64,000 nucleotides of DNA. Origin: Hyphomicrobiales bacterium (GTDB lineage Bacteria > Pseudomonadota > Alphaproteobacteria > Rhizobiales > Rhizobiaceae). A program made the translations under genes and the position numbers. Location of the stretch: the NCBI GenBank assembly GCA_900466575.1, contig UBMP01000007.1, positions 124,001 to 188,000 on the forward strand, given 5' to 3'. Numbering within the stretch: the stretch's first letter is position 1; every line of letters begins with the position of its first letter. Below, one piece after another: positions 27,408-37,825 of the stretch. A model generated the notes under the pieces. That model did not search any database, was not told the origin of the DNA, and saw only the letters and a program-made list of their open reading frames with translations.

Positions 27408-27606
27408 GGGCCTTCTCCGCCGCCGCAAGCGCCTTCTTGGCCGCATCGAGCTCGGCAAAGACGTTGTAGGTCTTTTCCGCCACAGCCTTGATTTCGGTCC
27501 AGTTGATCGGCAGGTCCTCGGAAAGATCGTGCAGCTCCATTTTGGCGGTCCCGGCGCGGGAATTGAGCTTGCGCACTGTCTTCTGCAATTCTTCAAGATC
27601 GGACAT
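27400..27606 (-). CDS. small nif-associated protein, DUF683/CCE_0567 family
   Basis: A 68-residue protein starting MSDLEELQKTVRKLNSRAGT. It is mostly helical, with a second helix rich in alanine and lysine (LDAAKKALAAAEKA). Proteins of this family are encoded next to nifX and fdxB in most proteobacterial nif clusters; a metal-binding role has been proposed but the function is not settled. The ATG is at 27606, and the gene overlaps fdxB by 8 bp. Confidence 0.88.
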   Translation of the reverse strand: MSDLEELQKTVRKLNSRAGTAKMELHDLSEDLPINWTEIKAVAEKTYNVFAELDAAKKALAAAEKAHA

Positions 27607-27625
27607 CGGTGTTCTCCGGCATGAG

Positions 27626-28105
27626 TCAGGCGTTCGCCACTTCGGGAAAGGTGTTGATGTTTTCCACCGCACCGTCGACCAGCTTGGTGCCGGCCTCGGC
27701 AAGCTTCGTCAGGGTCTCGAAGCCGAACCGGTGGACGTCACGCACGGTCTTGTTGATGACGACCAGCTTGCCGGTGGTCAGAAGGATGCGGCCGAAGCCC
27801 TCATGGCTCATCTTCATCATCGGCGAGGCGATCTTGTGGGTGGCAAGCTCGATGGCGAGACCGACCGCATTGTAGAAGAGCTCTAGCCGCCACAGGACGT
27901 CCGGATCGGGATCGCCGATGATCGGAATTTCGCGACGCTGTTCCCTGGTGACGATGAAATCCTTCAGGATATCGGCATCCGACCGGCCCTCCCAGGCATC
28001 GTAGGTATCCTGCGCACGCATCAGCCGGACGAGCGACTTCAGAAAAGGGGTGGCAAGTGCTGCCTCGTCTGCCGCGACGGGGGCTTCGGCTTCAAGTACG
28101 GTCAT
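27626..28105 (-). CDS. NifX-associated nitrogen fixation protein, DUF269 family
   Basis: A 159-residue protein placed directly after nifX. Typical DUF269 sequence is seen in [20 protein letters not shown] and in [15 protein letters not shown] use [10 protein letters not shown] at 28105, preceded by GGAGACAAG, which gives the usual family length of about 150-160. The role is unproven; genetics in other diazotrophs suggests a supporting part in cofactor assembly. Gene order nifX-DUF269-DUF683-fdxB is conserved in alphaproteobacteria. Confidence 0.9.
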   Translation of the reverse strand: MTVLEAEAPVAADEAALATPFLKSLVRLMRAQDTYDAWEGRSDADILKDFIVTREQRREIPIIGDPDPDVLWRLELFYNAVGLAIELATHKIASPMMKMSHEGFGRILLTTGKLVVINKTVRDVHRFGFETLTKLAEAGTKLVDGAVENINTFPEVANA

Positions 28106-28121
28106 GATCTTGTCTCCAATC

Positions 28122-28619
28122 TTAGTCGTCGTCATCGAAGGATGGTTTCGAGGCCATGGCGCCGGCCTCGGCCAGCACCTTGCGCAACCAGGGCGGAGGC
28201 GCAGTCTTCAGCATGGTTTGGGTCCGCGTCAGCACCTCCTCGATGGGAGAGGGATGGGGCACCTTGATCGGGTGGATTTTCGCGCCCACCACCTTGGCCG
28301 CCGAAGGGCCGCCGATCGCGAGGCAGAACAGGATGTGACAACCCTTCAGTGCTTCGACCTTGGGCGTGATGCGGTCGTCGCCATCGGTCTTGTGCTGGCC
28401 GCTTTCATTGGACACGTCGTCAAAACCGACCGCCTCGACAAAGTTCCAGCTCTGCGGCGTGACGTCATAGACGGCAAACAGCTTGGCCGAGCCGAAATGC
28501 GCGTTGAGGCCTTTCAGGTCCTGCGTGGCAATGGCGATGCGAAGCGCGCCGTCGGGACGCTGCGGGGCAGGAGCCGACATCTCCTCAGTGACGAGTGAAA
28601 GACGGCGAACTGCTGTCAT
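28122..28619 (-). CDS. nifX: NifX, FeMo-cofactor precursor carrier
   Basis: A 165-residue protein of the NifX/NifB-C-terminal fold. It has [20 protein letters not shown], which is the family start, and the conserved [20 protein letters not shown]. NifX binds NifB-co and the VK-cluster and buffers their transfer to NifEN. The start at 28619 (MTAVRRLS) lies inside the end of nifN, an overlap of 35 bp, with AGGGAG 7 bp upstream. The acidic tail SFDDDD is ordinary for the family. Confidence 0.92.
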   Translation of the reverse strand: MTAVRRLSLVTEEMSAPAPQRPDGALRIAIATQDLKGLNAHFGSAKLFAVYDVTPQSWNFVEAVGFDDVSNESGQHKTDGDDRITPKVEALKGCHILFCLAIGGPSAAKVVGAKIHPIKVPHPSPIEEVLTRTQTMLKTAPPPWLRKVLAEAGAMASKPSFDDDD

Positions 28620-29967
28620 GATCATTCTCCCTGTTGAGGAACGGATTGAGCGATTGCGGCGTGTGTTCGTGCTGATTGGCCTGGAAGACATTGGCGGCCT
28701 CGAAGATGAGATCGCGCGTTCCCTGATAGAGCACGGTGCATTTATGCTGGCTTCCCAGCCGGTCGAAGATCGGGAACCCGACCCGCATCAATGGTGTTCC
28801 CAGCCGCTCCGCCGCCTGGCGGGCATGCGAGTGCGAGACCAGCAGATGCGCGCCGGCAGCCAGCTCCTCGAAATCGCCGAGATCGCCGACATACACGCTA
28901 TCGGCCGGCACCTCCTCGAGGATCACGGACGCGCCGGTCGTGGTGACTGCCGCGTGGATTTCGGCCCCCATGCCAACGAAAAACGAGGCAAGCTGGTAGA
29001 GATGATCCGGCTCGGCGGCGATAGCGATACGTTTTCCGCCGAAATGGAAATGGCCATCCAACAGGGCATCCTGCAACTGCGCGCGACGGCGACGGATCCC
29101 GGCGGAAACCGGCCGGCCCGAGAGTTGGGCGAGAAGCGTGACGAAGCGGTCGGCCTCCTTCATCCCGGTCAGCGAACGAAACAAGGCGAAAGGCAGGCCG
29201 GTCTTCTGCCGCAAGGCCTCCGCCGGCGCACGCATATGCTCGCCGATCGCAATGACCTGCGAACAGGTGCCGAGTTCGCGTATGTCCTCAACGCTGGTGC
29301 CACCGTATGTTGTCGGTATCCATTTCTCCGGCACGGTGCCGTCCAGCGCGCCAGAGACATCCGGAAGGATGACCGGCGTGAGGCCGAAGCTCTCCACCAC
29401 ATCGCGGATGTGCTCGATATCGGCGACGGTCAGATGCCAGCCCGGCAGGATCGCCACCTTCCGCGGATCGCGATTGCGGATGCCCGGGATTGTTACGCCC
29501 TCGATCATCGCGGCGACGGCCTTTGACCAGCCCTCCTCAATCGCGCCTTCGAAATCCGGGGTCGTGCAAAGCACGACTTCCGTGCCGGCAAGCTCTTCGG
29601 TCCTCCGCGCCGTGATCCCGGCGACGTCGCCCGCGAAATCCTCGCCGCGCGTTTCGACCAGCGCCGTGGTGCAGATGCCGATCAGGCTCGGCTTGGTGCG
29701 GTTTTTCAGGTTGAGGATGGCTTCTTCCAGATGATCGGCACCGCCGAGAATCGTGGCGACTTCATCCATCGCCGTCGTCTGCAGCGGAATGGTTTCCTTG
29801 AAATGCCGCACGAACAGGACGAGCGCGAAGGACGTACAGCCCTGGCTGCCGTGAAAGAGCGGCATCGCGCCGGAAACGCCCAGATAGGCGAAAGCGGCCC
29901 CCAGCGGCTGCGAGGATTTCAGCGGATTGACGCTCACCGCTTTGTTCCGGTTCTGGATCTTGGCCAT
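28585..29967 (-). CDS. nifN: NifN, beta subunit of the NifEN cofactor scaffold
   Basis: A 460-residue homologue of NifK. It has NPLKSSQPLGAAFAYLGVSG, FHGSQGCTSFALVLFVRHF and GICTTALVETRGED, the positions corresponding to P-cluster ligands. With NifE it forms the scaffold on which NifB-co is matured into FeMo-co. I start at 29967 rather than 29973 because GGGAG then has 7-bp spacing. The start and the nifE stop share one base (TGATG), so the two subunits are translationally coupled. Confidence 0.93.
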   Translation of the reverse strand: MAKIQNRNKAVSVNPLKSSQPLGAAFAYLGVSGAMPLFHGSQGCTSFALVLFVRHFKETIPLQTTAMDEVATILGGADHLEEAILNLKNRTKPSLIGICTTALVETRGEDFAGDVAGITARRTEELAGTEVVLCTTPDFEGAIEEGWSKAVAAMIEGVTIPGIRNRDPRKVAILPGWHLTVADIEHIRDVVESFGLTPVILPDVSGALDGTVPEKWIPTTYGGTSVEDIRELGTCSQVIAIGEHMRAPAEALRQKTGLPFALFRSLTGMKEADRFVTLLAQLSGRPVSAGIRRRRAQLQDALLDGHFHFGGKRIAIAAEPDHLYQLASFFVGMGAEIHAAVTTTGASVILEEVPADSVYVGDLGDFEELAAGAHLLVSHSHARQAAERLGTPLMRVGFPIFDRLGSQHKCTVLYQGTRDLIFEAANVFQANQHEHTPQSLNPFLNRENDHDSSSPSFTRH

Positions 29968-31475
29968 CAGCATTCTCCCATGTCGTCGGCCGTCGCGGCG
30001 GCAAATTTGCGAAACAGGCGGACAGGAGTGGTTATCGCCTCGTCTTCGAGACTTCCGGATACCGCAAGTTCGTCCTTCCCGGAGACGTTGCCCTCGGCGT
30101 CCCAGGGCGGGGCCTCGCGCACGGTTTCCCAGACCGGATTGTGGATGGCGATGTCGATCTGGCGCACCAGTTCGACCATGCCGCTGTAGCCGGCATAGGG
30201 ATGATGGCGCTCCTGGTTGATATCGAGCCAGGGCATCCTGGCTTTCAGCGCGATGAACTGTGTGCGCCCGCCCGACAGCATGATGTCGGCCTTGTGTTCG
30301 CTCAGCATCGCGTAAAGCTCGCGCGGTGCCATGGATTCGAACATATGGTTTTCATCCTTGAGGATCTGCTTGATGCGCTCCTTGTCCTCGACGGTCGACT
30401 TCTTGACCGAGGTGCCAACGATTTCCATGCCGACTTCCTGGAGCGCATGCACGACCGACCAGCTTTTCACACCGCCGGTGTTTAAGAGAACGCGCTTGCC
30501 GGCAAGACGCGGACGGAACGCCCGGAGCTGCGCCCAGGCGCGGGCTTCCTCCTCAGCAATCAGGCGTTCCGTCCGGTCGAGGAGCGCGGGGTCCGCTCCC
30601 CGTTTTACAAGCAGGCCAGCCAGCGACCGCAGCGCTTCGGATGTGTCGGTGACCCCGTAAAAGGAGCCCTCGAAGAACGGGATGCCCCAGCGCTCCTCCA
30701 TCTTGCGCGCCATGTTGATGAGCGCGGTGGAACAGACCATCATCGTCGCCTTGGCGCGATGGGCGCTGGCAATTTCGTGATAACGCGCATCACCGGGAAA
30801 ACAGACCCTTAACCGCATGCCGAGCCTGTAGAGCAAGGGCTTCACAGACCAGAACTCGCCCGACAGGTTGAACTCGCCGAGGATGTTGATGTCGTAGTCG
30901 CTGACATCCTCCGGCTCCACCGTCCCGATGACGTGGTCGAGCATCGCTTCGCCGGCGAGCTTGTTGCCGAGGTTCTTCGAGCCGACAAAGCCTGGCGCAT
31001 TGACCGGTATGACCGGCAGGCCAAATTTCTCCGCGGCGCGCTTGCACACGGCGTCGATATCGTCGCCGATCAGCGCGGTGACGCAGGTCGAATAGACGAA
31101 GATGGCGGGCGGCGAGAAGCGTTCAGAAATCTCGCGGATCGCCTTGAACAGCTTGCGCTCCCCCTGCCCCATGACGATGTCCAGCTCGGTCAGATCGGTG
31201 GTGAAAGACCGCCGCCACATATCCGAACCGGATGAGCCGGAGCCGCGATTGTCCCAGCTGTTGCCCTCGCAGGCGAGCGGTGCATGAATGAGATGGGCGA
31301 CATCGGTGACCGGCTGCAACACGATCTTTGCCCCGTCGAAGGCACAGCCGCCGGCAGCGGCCCCCGGCGTCAGAGGCTTCGAACAGCCCTTCTTGCGCGC
31401 CTTGGCCTCCTTGCCCTGGTTCTTGTCACAAGCTGGTTCGTTGAACACATCCTCGATCTTGGCTTTCAGCGACAT
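29967..31475 (-). CDS. nifE: NifE, alpha subunit of the NifEN cofactor scaffold
   Basis: A 502-residue NifD homologue. The start MSLKAKIEDV at 31475 follows AAAGGAG. Diagnostic parts are CSKPLTPGAAAGGCAFDGAK, HAPLACEGNSWDNRGSGSSG and VYSTCVTALIGDDI. It is the first gene of the operon nifE-nifN-nifX-DUF269-DUF683-fdxB-nifQ, with its own sigma54 promoter and NifA site upstream and a terminator isolating it from nifK. Confidence 0.94.
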   Translation of the reverse strand: MSLKAKIEDVFNEPACDKNQGKEAKARKKGCSKPLTPGAAAGGCAFDGAKIVLQPVTDVAHLIHAPLACEGNSWDNRGSGSSGSDMWRRSFTTDLTELDIVMGQGERKLFKAIREISERFSPPAIFVYSTCVTALIGDDIDAVCKRAAEKFGLPVIPVNAPGFVGSKNLGNKLAGEAMLDHVIGTVEPEDVSDYDINILGEFNLSGEFWSVKPLLYRLGMRLRVCFPGDARYHEIASAHRAKATMMVCSTALINMARKMEERWGIPFFEGSFYGVTDTSEALRSLAGLLVKRGADPALLDRTERLIAEEEARAWAQLRAFRPRLAGKRVLLNTGGVKSWSVVHALQEVGMEIVGTSVKKSTVEDKERIKQILKDENHMFESMAPRELYAMLSEHKADIMLSGGRTQFIALKARMPWLDINQERHHPYAGYSGMVELVRQIDIAIHNPVWETVREAPPWDAEGNVSGKDELAVSGSLEDEAITTPVRLFRKFAAATADDMGEC

Positions 31476-31541
31476 GGGTTCGGCTCCTTTCATGAACCGC
31501 CGGCCTGCCTTTGTATGGCCTGCAGATTTCACGAAGGGCGT

Positions 31542-31557
31542 TGCAAGCAGCGTGCCA
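31542..31557 (-). promoter_or_regulatory. sigma54 (-24/-12) promoter of nifE
   Basis: The minus strand reads TGGCACGCTGCTTGCA, an exact match to TGGCACG-N4-TTGCA. It lies 67 bp upstream of the nifE ATG, within the nifK-nifE intergenic region. Confidence 0.9.
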
Positions 31558-31665
31558 CGATCGAAACGGGCTCTTTATGAGCTTGTTTTCAATGCGTTAC
31601 GAAAATTTGGGAAGAAGTCCGGTTGCACTCGGGCACGGACCTGCATACGGGGCTCCAGGTCGGTT

Positions 31666-31681
31666 TGTCAGCTTCCCGACA
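31666..31681. promoter_or_regulatory. NifA upstream activator sequence (nifE)
   Basis: TGTCAGCTTCCCGACA matches TGT-N10-ACA, and the dyad extends outward by TT/AA. It is about 110 bp upstream of the nifE -24 element. Confidence 0.85.
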
Positions 31682-31724
31682 AAGGCGCGTTTGTCGCAAA
31701 GCATCGCAATATGCCGGGCAAAGC

Positions 31725-31751
31725 AAAACCGGCCCCTCGCGAGGCCGGTTT
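31725..31751 (-). terminator. intrinsic terminator after nifK
   Basis: In the nifK direction the RNA would form an AACCGGCC/GGCCGGTT stem with an eight-base loop, followed by TTTTGC. It starts about 23 bp after the nifK stop and separates nifHDK from the nifE transcript. Confidence 0.75.
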
Positions 31752-31773
31752 CAGGTTGCAGATGAGGCGCCGC

Positions 31774-33315
31774 CTAGCGCGTCAGATCAAAGGAATAGTC
31801 GGTCTTCGACGGGGTGTTGGTCTCTTCATCATAGACGTCGAAGAACTTGTCGAGGATGTCGGTCAACACTTTCAACCCACCCTGATAGCCCATCATCGGG
31901 AAGCGGTGATGGTGGTGGCGGTCGAAAATCGGGAACGTCATGCGCAGAAGCGGGGTCTTCGTGTCGCGTTCCAGATATTTGCCGTAGGAATTGCCGATCA
32001 GCAGATCGACCGGCTCGGTAAAGAGCAGCGAGCGCATGGCCCACAAATCCTTGCCCGGCCAGACCTTGCAGTCCTTGCCGAAGGGCGAACTGTCGAAAAG
32101 CGCCTGCATGTCCTTCGCCCATGCCGTCCCCCCATTGGTGGCAAGGCAATGGACCGGCTCGCCACCGGTCTCTAGTATGAAGCGGGCCATGCCGTAGACA
32201 AAATCGGGATCGCCATAGATCGCGTATTTCTTGCCATGCAGATAGGCCTGACTGTCCGCCATGGCATCAACGAGGCGGCCGCGCTCCATGCGCAGTGCTT
32301 CCGGGATTTCCTTGCCGGAGATCTCCGAGACCTTCATCAGGAAATCGTCGGTGCCGCGGATGCCGATCGGATAGCGGAAATCGGCAGTCTTCTGGCCATG
32401 CTCGGCGCAATATTCAAGCGTCTTGCGGGTGGCGAAATGCTGAAGCGAGATCGTGTATTCGGCGTTCAGCGCCTCCTTCACATCCTCGATCTTCGTACCA
32501 CCATCATACATGCGAAACTCGCCATCGGACGGCGTGTCATATTGATCGGAAGCATCCTGGATGAAGGTGTATTCCACGCCCATCATGTCGAGGATGCGCC
32601 TGATCTCGCGATTGTTGCCGACACAGAAACCGTCGAAGCCCGGAATGAGGTTGAAGGTTCCGGCCTTTTCGCTCCGTTCATGCCCCTTCCAGAAATGTTC
32701 GAGCACGCCGCGGACCATGTTGTCGTAACCGTCGACATGAGAGCCTACAAAGGCGGGCGTGTGGGCAAAGGGCACGTCGAATTCCCTCGGCACCGAGCCT
32801 TCGTTCTTGGCATTTTCGATGAAGCCCTGCAGGTCGTCGCCGATGACTTCAGCCATGCAGGTCGTGGAAACGGCAATCATCTTCGGCTCATAGAGCGTAT
32901 AGGTGTTGGCAAGGCCGTCGATCATGTTCTTCAGGCCGCCGAACACGGCCGCATCTTCCGTCATCGACGAGGAGACAGCTGAAGACGGCTCCTTGAAATG
33001 ACGCGACAGATGCGAGCGGTAATAGGCCACGCAACCCTGCGAGCCATGCACGAAGGACATGGTCTTCTCGAACCCGGCAGCGGCAAAGACAGCGCCGAGC
33101 GGCTGACAGGCCTTGGCCGGATTGACGACAAGCGCCTCGCGAGCGAGATTCTTCTCCCGATATTCCCAGGTCTTGGTGAATTCGCGCTGATCATCCACCC
33201 ATTCGCCCGGATGCGGGCATTCGAAATTTTCCTTCTTGTTCTTCAACATCTCGACATATTCGGGCTCCCGAAAGAGCGGGGCGTGGTCGAGCACTTTTTC
33301 AGCAGACTGCGGCAT
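31774..33315 (-). CDS. nifK: NifK, nitrogenase MoFe protein beta subunit
   Basis: A 513-residue subunit. The P-cluster cysteines are C70 ([11 protein letters not shown]), C95 ([12 protein letters not shown]) and C153 ([12 protein letters not shown]), at exactly the numbering used for the Azotobacter protein. The N-terminal extension of about 50 residues before the core is the group I type. With NifD it forms the catalytic heterotetramer. It is the third gene of nifHDK, 131 bp after nifD, with a hairpin in the gap. Confidence 0.96.
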   Translation of the reverse strand: MPQSAEKVLDHAPLFREPEYVEMLKNKKENFECPHPGEWVDDQREFTKTWEYREKNLAREALVVNPAKACQPLGAVFAAAGFEKTMSFVHGSQGCVAYYRSHLSRHFKEPSSAVSSSMTEDAAVFGGLKNMIDGLANTYTLYEPKMIAVSTTCMAEVIGDDLQGFIENAKNEGSVPREFDVPFAHTPAFVGSHVDGYDNMVRGVLEHFWKGHERSEKAGTFNLIPGFDGFCVGNNREIRRILDMMGVEYTFIQDASDQYDTPSDGEFRMYDGGTKIEDVKEALNAEYTISLQHFATRKTLEYCAEHGQKTADFRYPIGIRGTDDFLMKVSEISGKEIPEALRMERGRLVDAMADSQAYLHGKKYAIYGDPDFVYGMARFILETGGEPVHCLATNGGTAWAKDMQALFDSSPFGKDCKVWPGKDLWAMRSLLFTEPVDLLIGNSYGKYLERDTKTPLLRMTFPIFDRHHHHRFPMMGYQGGLKVLTDILDKFFDVYDEETNTPSKTDYSFDLTR

Positions 33316-33384
33316 GATGGATCACCTCTTGTCCTCTTGGCCGCGCCATACGGCGGCACAGGGTTGTGAGACCTTTTCAAATCC

Positions 33385-33405
33385 CCCGGAGATCAAGGCT
33401 CCGGG
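33385..33405 (-). other. stem-loop in the nifD-nifK intergenic region
   Basis: CCCGGAG / CTCCGGG arms of 7 bp enclose the loop ATCAAGG (plus-strand reading). It has no U-run, so it is not a classical terminator. The same loop sequence occurs in the nifH-nifD hairpin. Intercistronic hairpins in nifHDK messages of other diazotrophs set segment stability. Confidence 0.6.
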
Positions 33406-33446
33406 CGCGAGTGTGCCTTTCGGTAAACCCCGGAAGGCATGGTTCT

Positions 33447-34961
33447 TCATTCGGCAGCGATTGCCATCGGTGCCGGAGCCTTCTTCTTCCAAGGCGCGTC
33501 GTAGAGACCCCAGACGGGATTGTTGATGGCCAGGTCCATGTCGCGGGCAAAGATCGCAAAGCCGTCATAGCCGTGATAGGGGCCGGAATAATCCCAGGAA
33601 TGCATCTGGCGGAACGGGATGCCCATCTTCTGGACCGGGTACTTTTCCTTGATACCCGAGCCGACCAGATCGGGGCGGATTCCCTCAATGAACTTTTCAA
33701 GCTCGTAGCCGGTGACGTCGTCATAGATCAGCGTGCCGTCTTTGACGTAGTGACCGGTGCGCTGGTAGTCGTCGTTATGGCCGAACTCGTAGCCAGTGCC
33801 GACGATTTCCATGCCGAGGTCCTCGTAGGCGGTAATGACGTGCCGTGGCCGCAGGCCCCCGACATAGAGCATCACGGTCTTGCCTTCGAGGCGCGGACGG
33901 AACTTGGCCACCACGGCATCGACCAACGGCTGGTACTTGGCAATCACGGCTTCGGCATTGGCCTCGATCTCCGGACCGAAATATTTGGCGATATTGCGAA
34001 GCGAGGCGGCAATCTGCGAGGGACCGAAGAAGTTGTACTCCGTCCACGCGATCCCGTACTTCTCTTCCATATGCCGGCAGATGTAGTTCATCGACCGGTA
34101 GCAGTGGATGAGGTTGAGCTTGGCCTTTGGTGCCCGTTCGATTTCGGCCAGCGTTGCGTCGCCCGACCAGTTGCCGACTACCCGCAGGCCCATTTCCTCG
34201 AGCAGGATGCGCGATGCCCAGGCGTCGCCGCCGATATTGTAGTCGCCGATGACATTGACGTCGTAGGGGCCGACCTCGAAGTCTTCATGCTTGTTCCCGT
34301 TGCCGTCGAAGACCCAATCGCGGATCGCATCATTGGCGATGTGGTGGCCGAGCGACTGGGAAACGCCGCGGAAGCCCTCGCAGCGAACCGGAACAATTGT
34401 CTTGCCGTGTTCCTTCTTCTTCTTGCGCGAGACCGCCTCGATATCGTCGCCGATCAGGCCGATCGGGCATTCGGACTGGATCGTAACACCGTTGTTGAGC
34501 GGGAACAGGTCCTGGATTTCGTCGATGACCTTTTCCAGCTTCTTGTCGCCGCCGAAGACGATGTCCTTCTCCTGGAAGTCGGAGGTGAATTGCATCGTGA
34601 CGAAGGTGTCGATGCCGGTCGTGCCGATATAGTAGTTGCGGCGCTGAGACCAGGAATACTGGCCACAGCCCACGGGGCCGTGGGAGATATGGACCATGTC
34701 CTTGACCGGACCCCAGACGACCCCCTTGGAGCCTGCATAGGCACAGCCGCGGATGGTCATCACGCCAGGGATCGACTTGATGTTGGACTTCACGTCGCAT
34801 TCGGAGAGAGCCTGACCTTCCGCGGCCTCCGGCGCATCGCCGGCCTTTGCGACATTGAGGTGCTTCTTGCGGCGCTTGGCCGTCTTGTCGGGATAATGGG
34901 ACAGCACTTCCTCGATCAATTTCTCGTGGAGCTGGCCGTCATTTTCGTAATCGAGGCTCAT
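33447..34961 (-). CDS. nifD: NifD, nitrogenase MoFe protein alpha subunit
   Basis: A 504-residue subunit that holds FeMo-co. P-cluster cysteines are C73, C99 and C165. FeMo-co is bound by C287 ([11 protein letters not shown]) and H454 ([16 protein letters not shown]), and the substrate-gating histidine of GHHIAND is H206. All key residues are present, so the enzyme should be active Mo-nitrogenase. The N-terminal 35 residues ([17 protein letters not shown]) match rhizobial and azospirillum-type NifD. Confidence 0.96.
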   Translation of the reverse strand: MSLDYENDGQLHEKLIEEVLSHYPDKTAKRRKKHLNVAKAGDAPEAAEGQALSECDVKSNIKSIPGVMTIRGCAYAGSKGVVWGPVKDMVHISHGPVGCGQYSWSQRRNYYIGTTGIDTFVTMQFTSDFQEKDIVFGGDKKLEKVIDEIQDLFPLNNGVTIQSECPIGLIGDDIEAVSRKKKKEHGKTIVPVRCEGFRGVSQSLGHHIANDAIRDWVFDGNGNKHEDFEVGPYDVNVIGDYNIGGDAWASRILLEEMGLRVVGNWSGDATLAEIERAPKAKLNLIHCYRSMNYICRHMEEKYGIAWTEYNFFGPSQIAASLRNIAKYFGPEIEANAEAVIAKYQPLVDAVVAKFRPRLEGKTVMLYVGGLRPRHVITAYEDLGMEIVGTGYEFGHNDDYQRTGHYVKDGTLIYDDVTGYELEKFIEGIRPDLVGSGIKEKYPVQKMGIPFRQMHSWDYSGPYHGYDGFAIFARDMDLAINNPVWGLYDAPWKKKAPAPMAIAAE

Positions 34962-35019
34962 GAGTTTGGACCCTTCCGATTTGTGTTTGCGCGGATATCC
35001 GCCGGTTTGTCTGGGCGGA

Positions 35020-35041
35020 GCGCCGGATCAAGGGCCGGCGC
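35020..35041 (-). other. stem-loop in the nifH-nifD intergenic region
   Basis: GCGCCGG / CCGGCGC arms of 7 bp enclose ATCAAGGG (plus-strand reading). It lies in the 96-bp gap between nifH and nifD, without a U-run. The loop ATCAAGG is shared with the hairpin between nifD and nifK. It may protect the upstream nifH mRNA, since NifH is needed in excess. Confidence 0.6.
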
Positions 35042-35057
35042 CCCGGAGCAGCGGCCT

Positions 35058-35948
<891 letters not shown>

Positions 35949-36035
35949 CTAGTCCTTCCTTCGTTGGAACCGCGGGAATGCCGCGGTGGGTTCGATGCTT
36001 GTTTGGCAGCCACTGCCGCCGCCACGGACCTGACT

Positions 36036-36051
36036 TTCAAAACTCGTGCCA
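36036..36051 (-). promoter_or_regulatory. sigma54-type promoter of nifHDK with altered -12 element
   Basis: The minus strand reads TGGCACGAGTTTTGAA. The -24 half is a perfect TGGCACG, but the -12 half is TTGAA where TTGCA is expected, so the usually conserved GC is GA. Position (91 bp before the nifH ATG) and the upstream NifA site make it the nifH promoter all the same. Confidence 0.7.
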
Positions 36052-36142
36052 GTTTGAAAAAATCCGGCAGATGGAGCTTTTTATTGTTCTATTTCAATAT
36101 TTTAAAAGAATCACACCGATCCGACAGGCGCGAACAAGCCGC

Positions 36143-36158
36143 TGTCGGACACCCGACA
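36143..36158. promoter_or_regulatory. NifA upstream activator sequence (nifH)
   Basis: TGTCGGACACCCGACA matches TGT-N10-ACA. It is about 92 bp upstream of the nifH -24 element, the usual distance. It could also serve the divergent iscN promoter from a longer distance. Confidence 0.85.
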
Positions 36159-36231
36159 ATCGCGACAGAAGCACCGGCCAGGACGGTCAGCGAACGGGGG
36201 ATTCGGCGTCGGCTTGATGCAGGCGCGTGCT

Positions 36232-36247
36232 GTTATGCGGCTGACAA
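36232..36247. promoter_or_regulatory. candidate NifA upstream activator sequence (iscN)
   Basis: TGTTATGCGGCTGACA fits TGT-N10-ACA but lacks the CGG/CCG inner arms shared by the other sites. It is about 165 bp upstream of the iscN promoter and 180 bp from the nifH promoter. It may be a chance match. Confidence 0.45.
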
Positions 36248-36350
36248 TCTCGCCGCTGATCGGTGGTCTTAGGACCGCTCAAGTGTGGCGCCCCGTGCAA
36301 CGGAGACACCAGCCAATTCAACACGGCACGACATCCGACACTGTCGCATT

Positions 36351-36366
36351 TGTCGGAATTCCGACA
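36351..36366. promoter_or_regulatory. NifA upstream activator sequence (iscN-nifUSV)
   Basis: TGTCGGAATTCCGACA is a perfect palindrome of the TGT-N10-ACA type. It ends only 45 bp before the -24/-12 promoter at 36412, closer than the 70-150 bp seen for the other nif promoters in this island. Confidence 0.8.
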
Positions 36367-36411
36367 GCCGAATTTTCCGCTAAATATCTGTTATTTATTG
36401 CTTTTACTCTT

Positions 36412-36427
36412 TGGCACGGCGCATGCA
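36412..36427 (+). promoter_or_regulatory. sigma54 (-24/-12) promoter of iscN-nifUSVPW
   Basis: TGGCACGGCGCATGCA keeps a perfect -24 half and the GC of the -12 half (ATGCA in place of TTGCA). It lies 43 bp upstream of the iscN ATG at 36470. Confidence 0.85.
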
Positions 36428-36469
36428 TCACGTTTGACGGAACAGACCTTGAACCAAGGAGAGACTGTC

Positions 36470-36790
36470 ATGATCACGCTGACCGACAATGCCATTTCCG
36501 CCGTCAAGTCCGCCCTGTCACAGGCGCAGACACCTGCCGAGGGCCTGCGCATCATGGTGCAGGCCGGCGGCTGCGCTGGCTTCAAATACATGATGGGCCT
36601 GGAAACGACGACACGCGACGGCGACGCAGTGATCGAGGCCGATGGCATCAAGGTTTTCCTGGACGAAGGATCGCAGCCACATGTGGCGGGCATGACGGTC
36701 GATTTTGTCACCGGGCTCGAAAGCTCCGGCTTCGTCTTCAACAATCCGAATGCCGGCTCGAGCTGCTCCTGCGGCAAATCCTTCAGCTGA
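36470..36790 (+). CDS. iscN: IscN, nif-specific A-type iron-sulfur carrier (HesB/IscA family)
   Basis: A 106-residue A-type carrier. The three conserved cysteines are C35 (QAGGCAGFKY) and C99/C101 in SSCSCGKSFS. The ATG at 36470 is preceded by AAGGAGAG; the longer open frame above it runs through the promoter and is not real. In Rhizobium etli the iscN gene heads iscN-nifU-nifS and is needed for fixation. It would carry iron-sulfur clusters from NifU to nitrogenase proteins. Confidence 0.92.
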   Translation: MITLTDNAISAVKSALSQAQTPAEGLRIMVQAGGCAGFKYMMGLETTTRDGDAVIEADGIKVFLDEGSQPHVAGMTVDFVTGLESSGFVFNNPNAGSSCSCGKSFS

Positions 36791-36806
36791 CCGCGCGTAA
36801 AGGAAC

Positions 36807-37811
36807 ATGACCATGTGGGACTATACCGACAAGGTGAAGGAGTATTTCTTCGATCCGAAGAATGCCGGTGTGCTGGAGGAGGCCAATGCCGTCGGCGAAG
36901 TCGGCGCGATTGCCTGCGGCGACGCGCTGAAGCTCATGCTCAGCATCGATCCGGAGACCGAGACGATCACCGCGGCCAAATTCCAGACATTCGGCTGTGG
37001 CTCTGCGATCGCCTCGTCTTCGGCGCTGACCGAAATCATCATTGGCAAGACGCTGGATGAAGCGCTGAAGATCACCAATCAGGACATCGCCGATTTCCTT
37101 GGCGGCCTTCCACCGGAAAAGATGCACTGTTCAGTCATGGGCTACGAGGCCCTGCAGGCGGCGGTCGCCCATTATCGCGGCGAGGAATGGGCCGACGATC
37201 ACGAGGAAGGTGCGCTCGTCTGCAAATGTTTCGGCATTGATGCGGCCATGATTGAACGCACGATCCGTTCCAATGAACTCACCACGCTCGAACAGGTGAC
37301 CAACTATACCAAGGCCGGCGGCGGCTGCATGACCTGCTTCGAAACGCTGGAGGAGATCCTTGCCAAGACCAATGCAGCCATGGTCGACGAGGGTCTGATT
37401 GCAGTGAAAGAGGCCTATTCTTCCGGCTCCACGGATGTGCTCGCGCTGAAAAAGAAGTCTCGCGAGGACAAAATCCGCGCCCGGGAACGCGCCTCAGCGG
37501 CAAGCGCTCCGATCCAGATTTCCGGTCTTCAACTGAAGCCGGACGAACCCGATCCGGCGCCCGCGAAACGCCCCGTCATGACCACCTTGCAGAAGGTCAA
37601 GCTGGTCGAAAAGGCCATCGAAAACATCAGGCCCTTCCTCAAGGCGGACGGTGGCGACTGCGAGCTCGTCGATGTCGATGGCGACGCCGTTTATGTCAAG
37701 CTTTCCGGAGCCTGTGTCGGCTGCCAGATGGCGAGCCACACCATCAGCGGCGTTCGCCAGAAACTCGTCGACGCAACCGGCATGCCGTTGCGCGTCGTCC
37801 CTGTCTCTTGA
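36807..37811 (+). CDS. nifU: NifU, iron-sulfur cluster scaffold
   Basis: A 334-residue, three-domain NifU. The N-terminal IscU-like domain has C37, C64 and C108. The central 2Fe-2S domain has C139, C141, C174 and C177 ([16 protein letters not shown]). The C-terminal Nfu domain has C303 and C306 ([10 protein letters not shown]). A charged linker ([16 protein letters not shown]) joins the last two. Full-length NifU supplies Fe4S4 clusters to NifH and NifB. It is 16 bp after iscN. Confidence 0.95.
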   Translation: MTMWDYTDKVKEYFFDPKNAGVLEEANAVGEVGAIACGDALKLMLSIDPETETITAAKFQTFGCGSAIASSSALTEIIIGKTLDEALKITNQDIADFLGGLPPEKMHCSVMGYEALQAAVAHYRGEEWADDHEEGALVCKCFGIDAAMIERTIRSNELTTLEQVTNYTKAGGGCMTCFETLEEILAKTNAAMVDEGLIAVKEAYSSGSTDVLALKKKSREDKIRARERASAASAPIQISGLQLKPDEPDPAPAKRPVMTTLQKVKLVEKAIENIRPFLKADGGDCELVDVDGDAVYVKLSGACVGCQMASHTISGVRQKLVDATGMPLRVVPVS

Positions 37812-37825
37812 AGTGGAGCGACCCC

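Noticed and set aside
27408-27596. N-terminal extension of the fdxB frame
   Set aside because: The extension is the wrong frame of the DUF683 gene; MPDAFKTRDG at 27407 is the family start.
36263-36469. N-terminal extension of iscN
   Set aside because: It would translate through the NifA site and the sigma54 promoter; the ATG at 36470 has a good ribosome site and gives the family length.
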